From an uncultured Winogradskyella sp. (GTDB taxonomy: Bacteria; Bacteroidota; Bacteroidia; Flavobacteriales; Flavobacteriaceae), in contig NZ_CANLYI010000001.1 of the NCBI RefSeq assembly GCF_947495255.1, positions 434,001 through 498,000 of the forward strand: a stretch of 64,000 nt of DNA, written 5' to 3'. Made by a program: the position numbers and the translations under genes. Positions 17,765-27,760 of this stretch are shown one piece after another. The notes under the pieces are model-generated. The model was not told where the DNA came from and did no database searches. It saw nothing but the letters and a program-made list of their open reading frames with translations. Each line of letters opens with the position of its first letter. The stretch's first letter is position 1.

Positions 17765-19108
17765 CTATCTATTAAAAGTTAATCGTTGTCCGGCTTTTAC
17801 ATCTAAAACCTTAAAGTTATTGTAAGCAAGTTGTCCATTAATAAAAGTATGAGTTATTCTACTTTTAAACGTGTTACCCTCAAAAGGTGACCAGCCACAT
17901 TTATATAAAATATTACTTTTATTTACGGTCCAAGGACTTTGTGGGTTTACAATAACTAAATCTGCAAAATAACCTTCTCTTATATAACCTCTTTTTTCAA
18001 CATTGAATAAAATGGCAGGATTATGACATGCTTTTTCTACAATCTTTTCAACTGAAATCTTACCTTGATGATGCGCTTCTAACAAAGCCACTAAAGCATG
18101 TTGCACTAATGGTCCACCAGAAGGAGCCTTTGTATATGGATTATTTTTCTCCTCTAATGTATGAGGTGCATGATCTGTTGCAATTACATCTATTCTATCA
18201 TCTAACAAAGCTTTCCAGAGTTGGTCTCTATCTTTAGATGTTTTCACAGCCGGATTCCATTTTATATGACTTCCTTTTTTAACATAATCTTCATCCGAAA
18301 ACCATAAATGGTGCACACAAACCTCAGCAGTTATCTTTTTATCTTTTAAAGGAATTTTATTTGAAAACAAACTCGTTTCTTTCCCTGTCGACAAATGAAA
18401 AACATGTAATCTAGCTCCTGTTTTCTTCGCTAGTTCAATAGCTTTTGAAGATGATATATAACAAGCTTCTTCACTACGAATAATTGGATGCATTTCCATT
18501 GGTATATCATCTCCATATTCGGCTTTATACTTGGCTAAATTTTCTTTTATAGTTGCTTCATCTTCACAATGCACAGAAATAACCATATCTGTACTCGAAA
18601 ATATTTTTTCAATCACTTTAGGGTCGTCCACTAACATGTTTCCCGTAGAAGATCCTAAAAAGAGTTTTAAACCTGCTACAGTTTTTGGGTCAACTTTTAG
18701 AATTTCATCTAAATTATCATTTGTACCACCAAACATAAATGAATAATTAGCGTAAGATGTATCTGCTGCAATAGCAAACTTTTCTTCTAATTTTTCTACT
18801 GTTGTTGTTTGAGGATTTGTATTAGGCATTTCTATAAACGAAGTAATACCACCTGCTAATGCTGCTCTAGACTCAGACTCAATATTAGCTTTATGTGTTA
18901 GTCCTGGTTCTCTAAAATGTACTTGATCATCAATCATACCCGGCAATACGTAATTACCTTCTGCATCAATTACAGTCATATCAGCAGACTTAACACTAAT
19001 AGATAAGTCTATTTCCTTAATGATATTGCCTTCAATAAGAATATCGCCTTCAACAATCTTTCCTTCGTTGACAATTCTTGCATTTTTAATAAGCGTCTGT
19101 CGATTCAT
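17765..19108 (-). CDS. pyrC: Dihydroorotase
   Basis: A 447-residue amidohydrolase of the type I dihydroorotase family, third step of de novo pyrimidine synthesis. The signatures [11 protein letters not shown] (residues 59-69), [10 protein letters not shown] and [12 protein letters not shown] are present. In most dihydroorotases the first block reads DxHxHxRxPG with two zinc-binding histidines; here the first is glutamine and only the second remains (H64). I recall the same Gln in other Bacteroidota dihydroorotases, so it is probably a lineage feature rather than a loss of activity. It sits in an operon between a GT2 gene and a DUF4296 lipoprotein gene. Confidence 0.88.
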   Translation of the reverse strand: MNRQTLIKNARIVNEGKIVEGDILIEGNIIKEIDLSISVKSADMTVIDAEGNYVLPGMIDDQVHFREPGLTHKANIESESRAALAGGITSFIEMPNTNPQTTTVEKLEEKFAIAADTSYANYSFMFGGTNDNLDEILKVDPKTVAGLKLFLGSSTGNMLVDDPKVIEKIFSSTDMVISVHCEDEATIKENLAKYKAEYGDDIPMEMHPIIRSEEACYISSSKAIELAKKTGARLHVFHLSTGKETSLFSNKIPLKDKKITAEVCVHHLWFSDEDYVKKGSHIKWNPAVKTSKDRDQLWKALLDDRIDVIATDHAPHTLEEKNNPYTKAPSGGPLVQHALVALLEAHHQGKISVEKIVEKACHNPAILFNVEKRGYIREGYFADLVIVNPQSPWTVNKSNILYKCGWSPFEGNTFKSRITHTFINGQLAYNNFKVLDVKAGQRLTFNR

Positions 19109-19114
19109 ATTATT

Positions 19115-19837
19115 TTACTTAGCAAATAAACTTTTTAATTTTAAATTAATCACTCCAAAAATAGCTTCAGAAATAATACTGCCACTCATTTTAGAATGTC
19201 CTTTAGTTCTATCTTTAAAGATAACTGGTATTTCCATAATTTTAAAACCTTTTTTATGGGCTTTAAATTTCATTTCAATTTGAAACGCGTAACCTACAAA
19301 CTTAATCTTCTTTAGATTAATGGTTTCTAATACTTGTCTTTTATAACAAACAAATCCTGCTGTAGAATCCTTTACTTTCATTCTTGTAATTAATCTCACG
19401 TAGCGAGACGCACCATATGACAATAAAATACGAGACAATGGCCAATTAACTACCGTTATACCTTTAACATATCTTGATCCTACAGAAATATCTGCACCAT
19501 CCTTAGCACAAGCATCATATAATTTTTCTAAATCGTCTGGGTTATGCGAAAAATCAGCATCCATTTCAAAAATAAACTGATACGATTTCTCTAAAGCCCA
19601 TTCAAATCCTGCAATATAGGCTGTTCCTAATCCACTTTTTTGCTTTCGTTCTAATAAGAATAATTTGTTTTCAAACTCTTGTTGTAACGATTTTACCATT
19701 TTTCCTGTATTATCAGGAGAATTATCATCTACAACAAGTACATGAAATTCTTTTTCTTGAGAAAAAACAGTTCTAATGATTGATTCTATATTTTCAATCT
19801 CGTTATATGTAGGGATTATGACAATTGCGTCAGACAT
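19115..19837 (-). CDS. Polyprenol-phosphate mannosyltransferase-like GT2
   Basis: A 240-residue family 2 glycosyltransferase. The N-terminal IIPTYNEIENI, DDNSPDNTG (near 37-45) and MDADFSHNP (DxD, near 94-102) motifs are those of dolichol/polyprenol-phosphate mannose synthases, and the C-terminal FKDRTKGHSKM motif fits the same subgroup. No C-terminal membrane anchor is evident, as in the short bacterial form. It lies 6 nt upstream of pyrC. Confidence 0.87.
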   Translation of the reverse strand: MSDAIVIIPTYNEIENIESIIRTVFSQEKEFHVLVVDDNSPDNTGKMVKSLQQEFENKLFLLERKQKSGLGTAYIAGFEWALEKSYQFIFEMDADFSHNPDDLEKLYDACAKDGADISVGSRYVKGITVVNWPLSRILLSYGASRYVRLITRMKVKDSTAGFVCYKRQVLETINLKKIKFVGYAFQIEMKFKAHKKGFKIMEIPVIFKDRTKGHSKMSGSIISEAIFGVINLKLKSLFAK

Positions 19838-20084
19838 TAACTCACTTTTAAATACGCATTTTCTTGCGTTAGAATTTTAACAAAAATAAAGTTTTTAATG
19901 GACTATAAGTTCAAATTAACGTTTTCTATAGATACGATTTATACATATCTTTATAATTCAAATAAATAAAGAACATTAATTAATTTTGAATTGTTTTTAT
20001 TAACAAATCAAAAACCAAATAAAATTATGCCTTCATTTTGATATTTATTTGGCATTACCTCAATATTCTTTATAATTTAGCCGC

Positions 20085-20735
20085 ATGCGAAACTATATTA
20101 CACACGATTGGTTTACCATTTTCACTGTCATAGGATTGTGTACTATTGTCATTGCAAAATATTTAAACACGCTTAGGTTTAATGATTTTATTTATGTTAT
20201 TGGGAATTCTAAGTATTTAAAAATCTATAGTAAAGATCAAAAATTCATTGATCAGTTTGATAGTTTTCTATTTATAAATCTCAGTTTGTCACTGAGTATA
20301 TTTATTTATTTCGCCTACTCTACTTTTGTATCTCCTTTAAATTTTGAACTCGTTTCGTTTTTAAAATTACTATTTGCAGTTTCTACTATAATTATTATAA
20401 AAACACTTATAGAACGTCTTATTGGTAGTCTTTTTGAAATAGATAGCTTAATGGATCATTACCTATTTCAAAAAACAACGTTCAAAAATTTATCTGGTAT
20501 TGTATTTTTAATCGCGAATTTATTTTTGTTGTACACCACGCGTTATATGGAAATAACAATCATTATTGCATTTTCTTTAGTCTGTATCATAAATCTTGTT
20601 GGCTTTTTAAACTCCTTCAAAACCTATCAAAAAATAATTAATCCTAATTTTTTCTATTTTTTGTTGTATCTTTGCGCTCTCGAAATTGGACCTTATGTAC
20701 TTTTATATAAGGTTATTAGAGAGTATAACGGTTAA
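20085..20735 (+). CDS. DUF4271 membrane protein
   Basis: A 216-residue protein with about six hydrophobic helices, matching the Bacteroidota-specific DUF4271 family. Function is unknown. In this phylum it is commonly found just upstream of hemD, as here; its 3' end is 16 nt before the preferred hemD start, so the two are probably cotranscribed. The 247-nt divergent gap upstream holds promoters for both directions but no clear gene. Confidence 0.8.
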   Translation: MRNYITHDWFTIFTVIGLCTIVIAKYLNTLRFNDFIYVIGNSKYLKIYSKDQKFIDQFDSFLFINLSLSLSIFIYFAYSTFVSPLNFELVSFLKLLFAVSTIIIIKTLIERLIGSLFEIDSLMDHYLFQKTTFKNLSGIVFLIANLFLLYTTRYMEITIIIAFSLVCIINLVGFLNSFKTYQKIINPNFFYFLLYLCALEIGPYVLLYKVIREYNG

Positions 20736-20751
20736 AACACAAGGTTTACGT

Positions 20752-21501
20752 ATGAAAGTGAAAACGATTTTAGTATCACAACCAGAGCCTAAAGTAGAGA
20801 ACTCTCCGTACTTTGATTTGCAAGAGAAGCAAAAAGTTAAGGTGGACTTTAGACCCTTTATTCATGTTGAAGGTGTGTCTTCTAAAGATATAAGACAGCA
20901 AAAGGTTGATCTTAGTAAAATTACAGCCATTATTCTTACAAGTAGAAATTCAGTAGATCACTTCTTTAGAGTTGCAGACGAAATGCGTTTTAAAGTACCA
21001 GATGCTATGAAGTATTTTTGCCAATCCGAAGCGGTTGCTTATTACTTACAAAAATATGTTGTTTACAGAAAACGTAAAATTTATGTAGGTAAACGTACTT
21101 TTGAAGATTTAATTCCTTTAATTAAAAAATACAAAGACGAATCATTCTTATTACCTACAACAGATAAGGTAAAGCCAATTATACCAGAAATCTTAGATGA
21201 TTTAGGTGTAAAATGGAAACAAGCGACATTTTATAAAACGGTTATCAGTGATTTATCTGATTTATCAAATGTAACTTATGATATCTTAGTATTCTTTAGC
21301 CCTTCTGGCATAGAATCTTTATTCCATAACTTCCCAGATTTTAAGCAAAACGAAACGCGTATTGCTGTATTTGGTAACACAACGGTTAAAGCAGTTAAGG
21401 AAAAAGGATTGCGTGTAGATATTTCTGCACCAACTCCAGAAACACCTTCAATGACAATGGCATTACAGAAATATATTGATGCTGTTAATAAAGGAAAGTA
21501 G
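20752..21501 (+). CDS. hemD: Uroporphyrinogen-III synthase
   Basis: A 249-residue HemD-type protein, which closes the tetrapyrrole ring in heme and siroheme synthesis. It shows the two-lobed pattern: TAIILTSRNSVDHFF in the first lobe and ILVFFSPSGIESLF with the late AVFGNTTVKAV in the second. HemD diverges fast, so the call rests on these blocks and on the family habit of following DUF4271. The ATG at 20752 is preferred to one at 20686, which lies inside the DUF4271 gene. Confidence 0.85.
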   Translation: MKVKTILVSQPEPKVENSPYFDLQEKQKVKVDFRPFIHVEGVSSKDIRQQKVDLSKITAIILTSRNSVDHFFRVADEMRFKVPDAMKYFCQSEAVAYYLQKYVVYRKRKIYVGKRTFEDLIPLIKKYKDESFLLPTTDKVKPIIPEILDDLGVKWKQATFYKTVISDLSDLSNVTYDILVFFSPSGIESLFHNFPDFKQNETRIAVFGNTTVKAVKEKGLRVDISAPTPETPSMTMALQKYIDAVNKGK

Positions 21502-21531
21502 TTATTAAACTTTAAGATTAAAACATAAAAA

Positions 21532-21563
21532 AAAAGCGATTCTAAATTTAGAATCGCTTTTTT
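21532..21563. terminator. Bidirectional terminator between hemD and pckA
   Basis: A near-perfect palindrome (AAAAGCGATTCTAAA with TTTAGAATCGCTTTT), with A and T runs on the two sides. It serves the convergent hemD and pckA transcripts. Confidence 0.9.
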
Positions 21564-21579
21564 GGTTTATATAACTTTA

Positions 21580-23196
21580 CTAAAAAGCATAACGTTGTGG
21601 TCCACCACGTCTCACTTCTTCAGAAGCATAAGACTCAAACTTTTTAAAGTTTTCTCTAAATGCATTAGAAAGTTTAAACGCCATTTTATAATAGGCTTCA
21701 TCATCGTTCCAAGTTGTTCTTGGACTCAACACTTCTGTTGGTACTCCGGGACAAGATCTTGGTTGTGCTACTCCAAACACAGAATGAATATGATAATCCT
21801 CATAAGTATAATCATCTAAATCACCATTTAAAGCTGCATTAATCATGGCACGTGTATATTTTAGTTTCATACGAGTACCAACACCATAAGGACCACCTGT
21901 CCAACCTGTATTAACTAACCACACATTTACACCAGCATCACTCATTTTTTTACTAAGCATATCTGCATATTCCGTAGGATGTAATGGCATAAATGGTGCA
22001 CCAAAACAAGCCGAAAAGCTAGGTACTGGCTCCACAACTCCTGCTTCTGTACCAGCAACCTTTGCTGTATAACCAGAAATAAAGTGATATGCTGCTTGGC
22101 TCGGTGTTAATTTAGATATTGGAGGTAATACTCCAAAAGCATCTGCTGTTAAGAAAAATATATTTTTTGGATTCTTACCGATAGAAGGTTTTCTAATATT
22201 ATCAATATGATAAATTGGGTAACTTACCCTTGTGTTTTGTGTAATTGATGTATCAGCAAAATCAACATTGCCATTATCATCCATTATAACATTTTCTAAA
22301 ATTGCTCCTTTTTTAATAGCTGCAAAGATTTCTGGCTCTTGTTCTTGAGAAAGATTAATAACTTTAGCATAACAACCACCTTCAAAATTAAAGACTGTGT
22401 TTTCTTTTGTCCAACCGTGTTCATCATCACCTATTAAACTACGATTAGGATCTGTAGAAAGTGTTGTTTTACCTGTACCTGATAAACCGAAGAAAATAGC
22501 TGTGTCACCATCTTTACCAACATTAGCACTACAGTGCATTGGTAATGTTTCTTTATAAACTGGAAGAATAAAGTTTAAAGCAGAAAAAATTCCTTTTTTA
22601 ATTTCACCTGTATAGCCCGTTCCACCAATTAAAGCAATTTTTCTTGTAAAATCTAAAATTGCGAAGTTATGCTGACGTGTACCATCTACTTCTGGATCTG
22701 CCATAAAACCTGGTGCATTCACCACAGTCCATTCTGGCGAAAAACCTTCTAAATCAGCTTCTGTAGGACGTAAAAACATGTTATATGCAAACATATTACT
22801 CCAAGGAAACTCATTAATAACTCTAATATTTAACTTGTAATTCTCATCTGCGCAGGCATAACTATCACGAACATATAATTCTTTTTCAGATAGATAATTA
22901 ACAACTTTGTCGTAAAGTTTCTGAAACTTATCAGTATCAAAAGTGATATTGATATTTCCCCACCAAACCTTCTCTTCTGTAATAGCATCTTTAACGATAA
23001 ATCTATCCATAGGAGAACGCCCTGTAAACTCACCTGTATTAACAGCTATAGCACCAGATGAAGATTCTACACCTTGTCCTTTAGCAATGGTTTCAGCATG
23101 AAGCTCATCTGAAGATAATTGATAATTAACCTTTGCATTTTTAATTCCATATTGATCTAACGAAATCGTTTTCGTAAATTGGGTATGGTTTGCCAT
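21580..23196 (-). CDS. pckA: Phosphoenolpyruvate carboxykinase (ATP)
   Basis: A 538-residue gluconeogenic enzyme that converts oxaloacetate and ATP to phosphoenolpyruvate. The kinase-1a P-loop GLSGTGKTTLS is at about 236-246, followed by LIGDDEHGW (kinase-2 and metal site), and FTGRSPMDRFIV is in the N-terminal domain. Length and motifs are those of the ATP-dependent form rather than the GTP form. It is a single-gene transcript. Confidence 0.96.
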   Translation of the reverse strand: MANHTQFTKTISLDQYGIKNAKVNYQLSSDELHAETIAKGQGVESSSGAIAVNTGEFTGRSPMDRFIVKDAITEEKVWWGNINITFDTDKFQKLYDKVVNYLSEKELYVRDSYACADENYKLNIRVINEFPWSNMFAYNMFLRPTEADLEGFSPEWTVVNAPGFMADPEVDGTRQHNFAILDFTRKIALIGGTGYTGEIKKGIFSALNFILPVYKETLPMHCSANVGKDGDTAIFFGLSGTGKTTLSTDPNRSLIGDDEHGWTKENTVFNFEGGCYAKVINLSQEQEPEIFAAIKKGAILENVIMDDNGNVDFADTSITQNTRVSYPIYHIDNIRKPSIGKNPKNIFFLTADAFGVLPPISKLTPSQAAYHFISGYTAKVAGTEAGVVEPVPSFSACFGAPFMPLHPTEYADMLSKKMSDAGVNVWLVNTGWTGGPYGVGTRMKLKYTRAMINAALNGDLDDYTYEDYHIHSVFGVAQPRSCPGVPTEVLSPRTTWNDDEAYYKMAFKLSNAFRENFKKFESYASEEVRRGGPQRYAF

Positions 23197-23262
23197 AATA
23201 TTATTTGTTGTTTAGTTCTGCAAAACTATAATTTTATTTTGAAACAGCTCATTTGATTGTCA

Positions 23263-23652
23263 TTAATCGACTTTATTTCTAATAATACCGACTAACATCA
23301 CACTCCATGAAACGATTAACAGCAATCCACCAATTGGTGTTAGCAATGCAATAGTTTTAAAATCAAAGGCTGAAAGCGAATTTGTAGCCAATCCGTATAT
23401 AGAACCAGAAAAGAATAACACACCTACTATCACTAAATAAAATATTGTTTTCTTAGTTTTTAAACTCACAAAGGAAGTGCCACCTAAAATTAACAGAAAA
23501 AAGGCGTGATAAATTTGATAACGCACTCCTGTTTCAAAAGTTTTAATAGCATCAGCATCAATCAATTTCGCTAAACCATGTGCCGCAAAAGCACCCAAAA
23601 TAATGCTTAATATTCCTAGTATTGCTCCTGTAATTAATAGTTTTTTATTCAT
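23263..23652 (-). CDS. DUF423 membrane protein
   Basis: A 129-residue protein with four hydrophobic helices and the family blocks LGAFAAHGL near residues 20-28 and TGVRYQIYHAFFL near 41-53. The DUF423 (YwdK-like) family is widespread and has no established function. It lies just upstream of pckA, with a 66-nt gap. Confidence 0.85.
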   Translation of the reverse strand: MNKKLLITGAILGILSIILGAFAAHGLAKLIDADAIKTFETGVRYQIYHAFFLLILGGTSFVSLKTKKTIFYLVIVGVLFFSGSIYGLATNSLSAFDFKTIALLTPIGGLLLIVSWSVMLVGIIRNKVD

Positions 23653-23721
23653 AATTAGTAATAATTTGGTATAAAATGGCTTTAGTATTTCTTACATTCG
23701 TGTCCTACAAAATTAGTTATA

Positions 23722-25086
23722 ATGCGAAAGATTTTAATCATTGGAGCAGGTAAATCCTGTTCTTATCTCATAAAATATTTACTAGATAAATCAGAATCAG
23801 AAAAACTTCAAATTACTGTTGGTGATCTTAATGTAGATAATGCTAAAAAGTTGGTTGACACACACCCAAACACAAATGTTATTCATTTAGATGTATTTAA
23901 TGCTGAATCTAGAATTGAAGCTGTAAAAAAAGCAGATATTGTAGTTTCTATGCTACCTGCACGTTTTCATATAGAAGTTGCAAAAGACTGTATTACTTAC
24001 AAAAAACATATGGTCACAGCATCTTATGTCAGCGAAGAAATGCAAGCTTTAAATGACGATGCCATAGCCAATAACCTCATCTTTATGAATGAAATTGGTG
24101 TAGATCCAGGCATTGACCACATGAGTGCAATGCAAGTTATTGACCGTATTAGAAATAAAGGCGGAAAAATGATTTTGTTTGAATCTTTTACAGGTGGCTT
24201 AGTCGCTCCTGAGAGTGATAACAACTTGTGGAATTACAAATTTACTTGGAACCCTAGAAATGTTGTTGTTGCCGGACAAGGAGGTGCTGCTAAATTTTTA
24301 CAAGAAGGTCAATTTAAATACATTCCTTATAATCGTTTATTTAGACGTACAGAATTTTTAGAAGTTGATAGTTATGGCCGTTTTGAAGCTTACGCTAATA
24401 GGGACTCCTTAAAATACCAAGAGGTTTATGGCCTAGACCATGTAAAAACGTTATACCGTGGCACAATGCGACGCGTTGGTTTTAGCAGAGCATGGAATGT
24501 TTTTGCCCAATTAGGAATGACAGATGATAGTTACACAATAGACGATAGTATTAATATGAGTTATCGTGATTTTGTTAATGCATTTTTACCATATAGTCCA
24601 ACCGATTCTGTAGAACTTAAATTTAGACATGCACTAAAAATTGACCAAGATGATATTGTTTGGGACAAATTTTTAGAACTGGATATTTTTAATCCTGAAA
24701 AAATGGTAGAATTAGATAAAGCGACACCTGCTCAAATTCTTCAAAAAATATTAATGGATAGTTGGACATTAGACGAAACCGATAAAGACATGCTTGTAAT
24801 GTACCATAAATTTGGTTATGAACTTAATGGTAAAAAACATCAGATTGATGCCACAATGGTTACGCTTGGCAAAGACCAAACTTATACTGCTATGGCAAAA
24901 ACGGTAGGTTTACCTGTAGCTATTGCAACTTTAGCTATACTTAATGGTAAAATAAAAACTCCTGGTGTTCAAATTCCTATTTCAGAAGAGGTTTATACAC
25001 CAATTTTAAAAGAATTAGAGTCCTATGATATTATTTTTAAGGAACATGAAGTACCTTACTTAGGTTATAACCCTCTGAATATTTAA
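23722..25086 (+). CDS. Saccharopine dehydrogenase family protein
   Basis: A 454-residue protein with an N-terminal Rossmann domain (ILIIGAGKSCSYL, residues 4-16) and the C-terminal saccharopine dehydrogenase domain (MHFL-type features such as NEIGVDPGIDHMSAM near 121-135). It probably forms or cleaves saccharopine in lysine metabolism; no separate lysine-ketoglutarate reductase domain is seen. An Lrp/AsnC regulator gene follows after 90 nt and a terminator, which supports an amino-acid role. Direction of the reaction cannot be told from the sequence. Confidence 0.85.
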   Translation: MRKILIIGAGKSCSYLIKYLLDKSESEKLQITVGDLNVDNAKKLVDTHPNTNVIHLDVFNAESRIEAVKKADIVVSMLPARFHIEVAKDCITYKKHMVTASYVSEEMQALNDDAIANNLIFMNEIGVDPGIDHMSAMQVIDRIRNKGGKMILFESFTGGLVAPESDNNLWNYKFTWNPRNVVVAGQGGAAKFLQEGQFKYIPYNRLFRRTEFLEVDSYGRFEAYANRDSLKYQEVYGLDHVKTLYRGTMRRVGFSRAWNVFAQLGMTDDSYTIDDSINMSYRDFVNAFLPYSPTDSVELKFRHALKIDQDDIVWDKFLELDIFNPEKMVELDKATPAQILQKILMDSWTLDETDKDMLVMYHKFGYELNGKKHQIDATMVTLGKDQTYTAMAKTVGLPVAIATLAILNGKIKTPGVQIPISEEVYTPILKELESYDIIFKEHEVPYLGYNPLNI

Positions 25087-25114
25087 TTTTATAATTAAAC
25101 ATATATTTAGTATT

Positions 25115-25142
25115 AAGCGTTTCAAATTGAAACGCTTTTTTT
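25115..25142 (+). terminator. Intrinsic terminator
   Basis: A 10-bp stem (25115-25124 with 25128-25137), a 3-nt loop and a T run, between the saccharopine dehydrogenase and AsnC-type genes. Confidence 0.88.
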
Positions 25143-25176
25143 ACCTTTAACTTTCAAACTATAAGGCTTAAGACAT

Positions 25177-25647
25177 ATGAAGGTTAATGACAACGGTATA
25201 TATATTGATGGTATTGATAAAAAAATACTACGAGCATTAATGGAAGATGCCAGAACACCAATTCTGGAAATTGCTCGTAATGTCGGAATTTCTGGAGCTG
25301 CTATTCATCAACGTTTAAAGAAATTAGAAAAATCTGGTCTTTTAGCTGGTTCAAAATTTATTATAAACCCTAAAGCTTTAGGCTATACAACCATGGCTTT
25401 TGTTGGTGTTTATTTGGATAAAGCGATTAGTAATCCGGAAGCTGTAAAGCAACTTCAAAAAATACCTGAGGTTATTGAATGTCATTACACCACAGGAAAT
25501 TGGTCTATTTTCATTAAAATACTATCTAAAGATAATGAACATTTAATGCATGTTCTTAATTCTGAAATACAAAGTATAAAAGGCGTTTCTAGAACTGAAA
25601 CGTTCATTTCTTTACAGGAACAGATTAACCGTCAGATTAAAATATAA
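25177..25647 (+). CDS. Lrp/AsnC-family transcriptional regulator
   Basis: A 156-residue feast/famine regulator. The N-terminal winged helix-turn-helix is at about 12-65 (IDKKILRALMEDAR, then SGAAIHQRLKKLE as the recognition part) and the C-terminal RAM ligand domain fills about 75-150. Such proteins bind amino acids. The neighbouring saccharopine dehydrogenase gene is an obvious candidate target, but no operator was identified. Confidence 0.92.
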   Translation: MKVNDNGIYIDGIDKKILRALMEDARTPILEIARNVGISGAAIHQRLKKLEKSGLLAGSKFIINPKALGYTTMAFVGVYLDKAISNPEAVKQLQKIPEVIECHYTTGNWSIFIKILSKDNEHLMHVLNSEIQSIKGVSRTETFISLQEQINRQIKI

Positions 25648-25652
25648 ACACA

Positions 25653-25691
25653 TAAAAAAGTCCATTTGTAGATTACAAATGGACTTTTTAT
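25653..25691. terminator. Bidirectional terminator
   Basis: A 16-bp stem (25655-25670 with 25674-25689) with a GAT loop and A and T runs on the two sides, between the convergent AsnC and aldo/keto reductase genes. Confidence 0.92.
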
Positions 25692-25709
25692 TTTACAATA
25701 AATCATACT

Positions 25710-26747
25710 TTATGGCGCAGGATTAGGAATCTCAGAATGAACACTGTCTATCGCTTTCATTACTTCATCTGATAAAGAAATATTAATGCTATCAATGTTT
25801 TCTTCTAACTGTTCTATACTTGTTGCTCCAATAATATTACTCGTTAAAAATGGTCGTTCGTTGACAAAAGCCAAAGACATTTGTGCGAGTGACATATTAC
25901 TATCTTCTGCAATTTTCAAATAACGTTTAGTAGCTTCTGTAGATTGCTTACTGCTATATCTTGCAAATCTTGGAAATAAATTCAACCTCGAATTCTCAGC
26001 ATCTATTCCTTTTACATATTTACCAGATAAAACTCCAAATGCCATTGGTGAATAGGCAAGTAAACCAATATTTTCTCTGTAGGCTACTTCAGCTAAATCA
26101 CCTTCAAACACTCTATTAATTAAAGAATATGCGTTTTGAATGGTAATCATTCTCGGTAAATTGTGCTTTTTGGACTCTTCTAAATAACGCATGGTTCCCC
26201 AAGCTTTTTCATTAGAAATACCAACTTGTCTTATTTTTCCAGATTTAACAATTTCATCAAGATTATAAAGAATCTCGTTGAAATTATCTTCCCAGTTATC
26301 ATCTGAGTTATGCTTATAATCTCTAACACCAAAATAATTAGTATCGCGTTCTGGCCAGTGTAACTGATAGAGATCCAAATAATCCGTTTGCAAACGCTTT
26401 AAACTGTTATTTACGGCTTCATTTAATGCCTCTTTACTAAAACCATTAGTTCTAATATGAGCCGTATAATCTCCTGTCCCAGCAATTTTAGAGGCCAAAA
26501 CGACTTTATCTCTATTGCCTGTTTTAGCAAACCAATTACCAATAATACGTTCAGTTTCTGCATAAGTCTCCTTTGTTGCTGGCACTGGATATAATTCTGC
26601 ACAATCAAAAAAATTAACGCCTCTATCTAGCGCAAAATCCATTTGAGCAAAACCTTCATCTTGGGTGTTTTGATTTCCCCAAGTCATGGTGCCAAGACAT
26701 ATTTTACTAACTTTTATATCTGTATTTGGTAGCGTTGTGTATTTCAT
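25710..26747 (-). CDS. Aldo/keto reductase (Tas-like)
   Basis: A 345-residue NADPH-dependent oxidoreductase with a TIM barrel. The catalytic region NFFDCAELYP (Asp and Tyr), the lysine in VVLASKI and the histidine in DLYQLHWPER give the usual tetrad, and FLTSNIIGATSIEQLEEN is the cofactor-binding C-terminal block. Length and motifs resemble E. coli Tas and other long-chain members. The substrate is unknown. It lies 27 nt downstream of the OmpA-like gene on the same strand. Confidence 0.88.
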   Translation of the reverse strand: MKYTTLPNTDIKVSKICLGTMTWGNQNTQDEGFAQMDFALDRGVNFFDCAELYPVPATKETYAETERIIGNWFAKTGNRDKVVLASKIAGTGDYTAHIRTNGFSKEALNEAVNNSLKRLQTDYLDLYQLHWPERDTNYFGVRDYKHNSDDNWEDNFNEILYNLDEIVKSGKIRQVGISNEKAWGTMRYLEESKKHNLPRMITIQNAYSLINRVFEGDLAEVAYRENIGLLAYSPMAFGVLSGKYVKGIDAENSRLNLFPRFARYSSKQSTEATKRYLKIAEDSNMSLAQMSLAFVNERPFLTSNIIGATSIEQLEENIDSINISLSDEVMKAIDSVHSEIPNPAP

Positions 26748-26774
26748 AGTATTTAATTTGAAAGCAAGAGTTCG

Positions 26775-27734
26775 TTATATCTCATTCAACAACTTAGAAA
26801 TCTCATCTAACTTAGGCGTTAAAATCACTTCAATACGCCTATTCTTTGCTTTACCTTCTGATGTTTCGTTTGATGCTATTGGTGCAAATTCTCCACGTCC
26901 TGCTGCTGTTAAGTTTTCAGGATTAATAGCCTCATTTTCTCTTAATATATTTACAATAGCTGTTGCTCTTTTTGCTGATAAATCCCAATTACCACTTAAT
27001 TGCTCGTTACCTTTATAAGGCACATTATCTGTATGACCTTCAATTAAAACTGAAATTTCAGGATTTTCAGCTAATACATTACCTAACTGTTTTACAGCTT
27101 GTTTTCCTTGTGCTCCAACATACCAGCTTCCAGACTCAAACAACAACTTATTTTCCATAGAAATATAAACTTTTCCGTTACGCTGCTCTACAGTTAAACC
27201 TTTACCTTCAAAATTAGTTAAGGCTTTAGAAATAGCATCTTTTAAATTATTCATGGCTGCATCTTTTGATGCAATCACATTTTCTAATTCAGCTACGCGT
27301 TGCGAGCGGCTTTCTAATTCTTTCTTCAATGTATTTAAACGTTCATTTTCTGCAGCTAAAGCTTGTTCTTTTGCTTCTAGTTGTGCTAAAAGCTCTCTGT
27401 TTTTTTGAGAATTTTTAGCAATAGATGCAGAACTATTTTCTTCTAAAGCTTTGTAAGATGCTTTTAAATTTTCAAGATTTGATTTTGCAGCAGCATAATC
27501 TGCTTGAAGTTTATCGCGTTCTGAAACTACAGCCTCATAAGCCGATTCTAAATCATTTAAATCATTATATATTTTTGTTTTTTCCTTTTCAAATTCTGCC
27601 AGGTCATCAGTGAGACTTCTGTTTTCCTTTTTTAAATTGGCATATTTATCTTCAAGGTCTGTATAAATTTGCTTAGACACACAAGATGTAAATAAGGTTG
27701 CCGTTAATGCTAATATTGAAAGTTTTTTAATCAT
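26775..27734 (-). CDS. OmpA-family lipoprotein with coiled coil
   Basis: A 319-residue outer-membrane lipoprotein. The lipobox is LFTSC (lipidated C18), residues about 22-185 form a long coiled coil rich in Glu, Lys and Ala, and about 195-310 is an OmpA-like peptidoglycan-binding domain (IEGHTDNVPYKGNEQL, then NRRIEVILTP). It would tie the outer membrane to the cell wall. It follows xth by 26 nt on the same strand. Confidence 0.9.
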   Translation of the reverse strand: MIKKLSILALTATLFTSCVSKQIYTDLEDKYANLKKENRSLTDDLAEFEKEKTKIYNDLNDLESAYEAVVSERDKLQADYAAAKSNLENLKASYKALEENSSASIAKNSQKNRELLAQLEAKEQALAAENERLNTLKKELESRSQRVAELENVIASKDAAMNNLKDAISKALTNFEGKGLTVEQRNGKVYISMENKLLFESGSWYVGAQGKQAVKQLGNVLAENPEISVLIEGHTDNVPYKGNEQLSGNWDLSAKRATAIVNILRENEAINPENLTAAGRGEFAPIASNETSEGKAKNRRIEVILTPKLDEISKLLNEI

Positions 27735-27760
27735 AATAATTATATCTAGGTTAAGTTAAT

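Noticed and set aside
19838..20084. Possible RNA gene in the 247-nt divergent gap
   Set aside because: AT-rich with only weak hairpins and no tRNA-like or known riboswitch motif.
25720..25745. GGAATCTCA-like sequence resembling the short repeats
   Set aside because: It is within the conserved C-terminal end of the aldo/keto reductase and lacks the other repeat parts.
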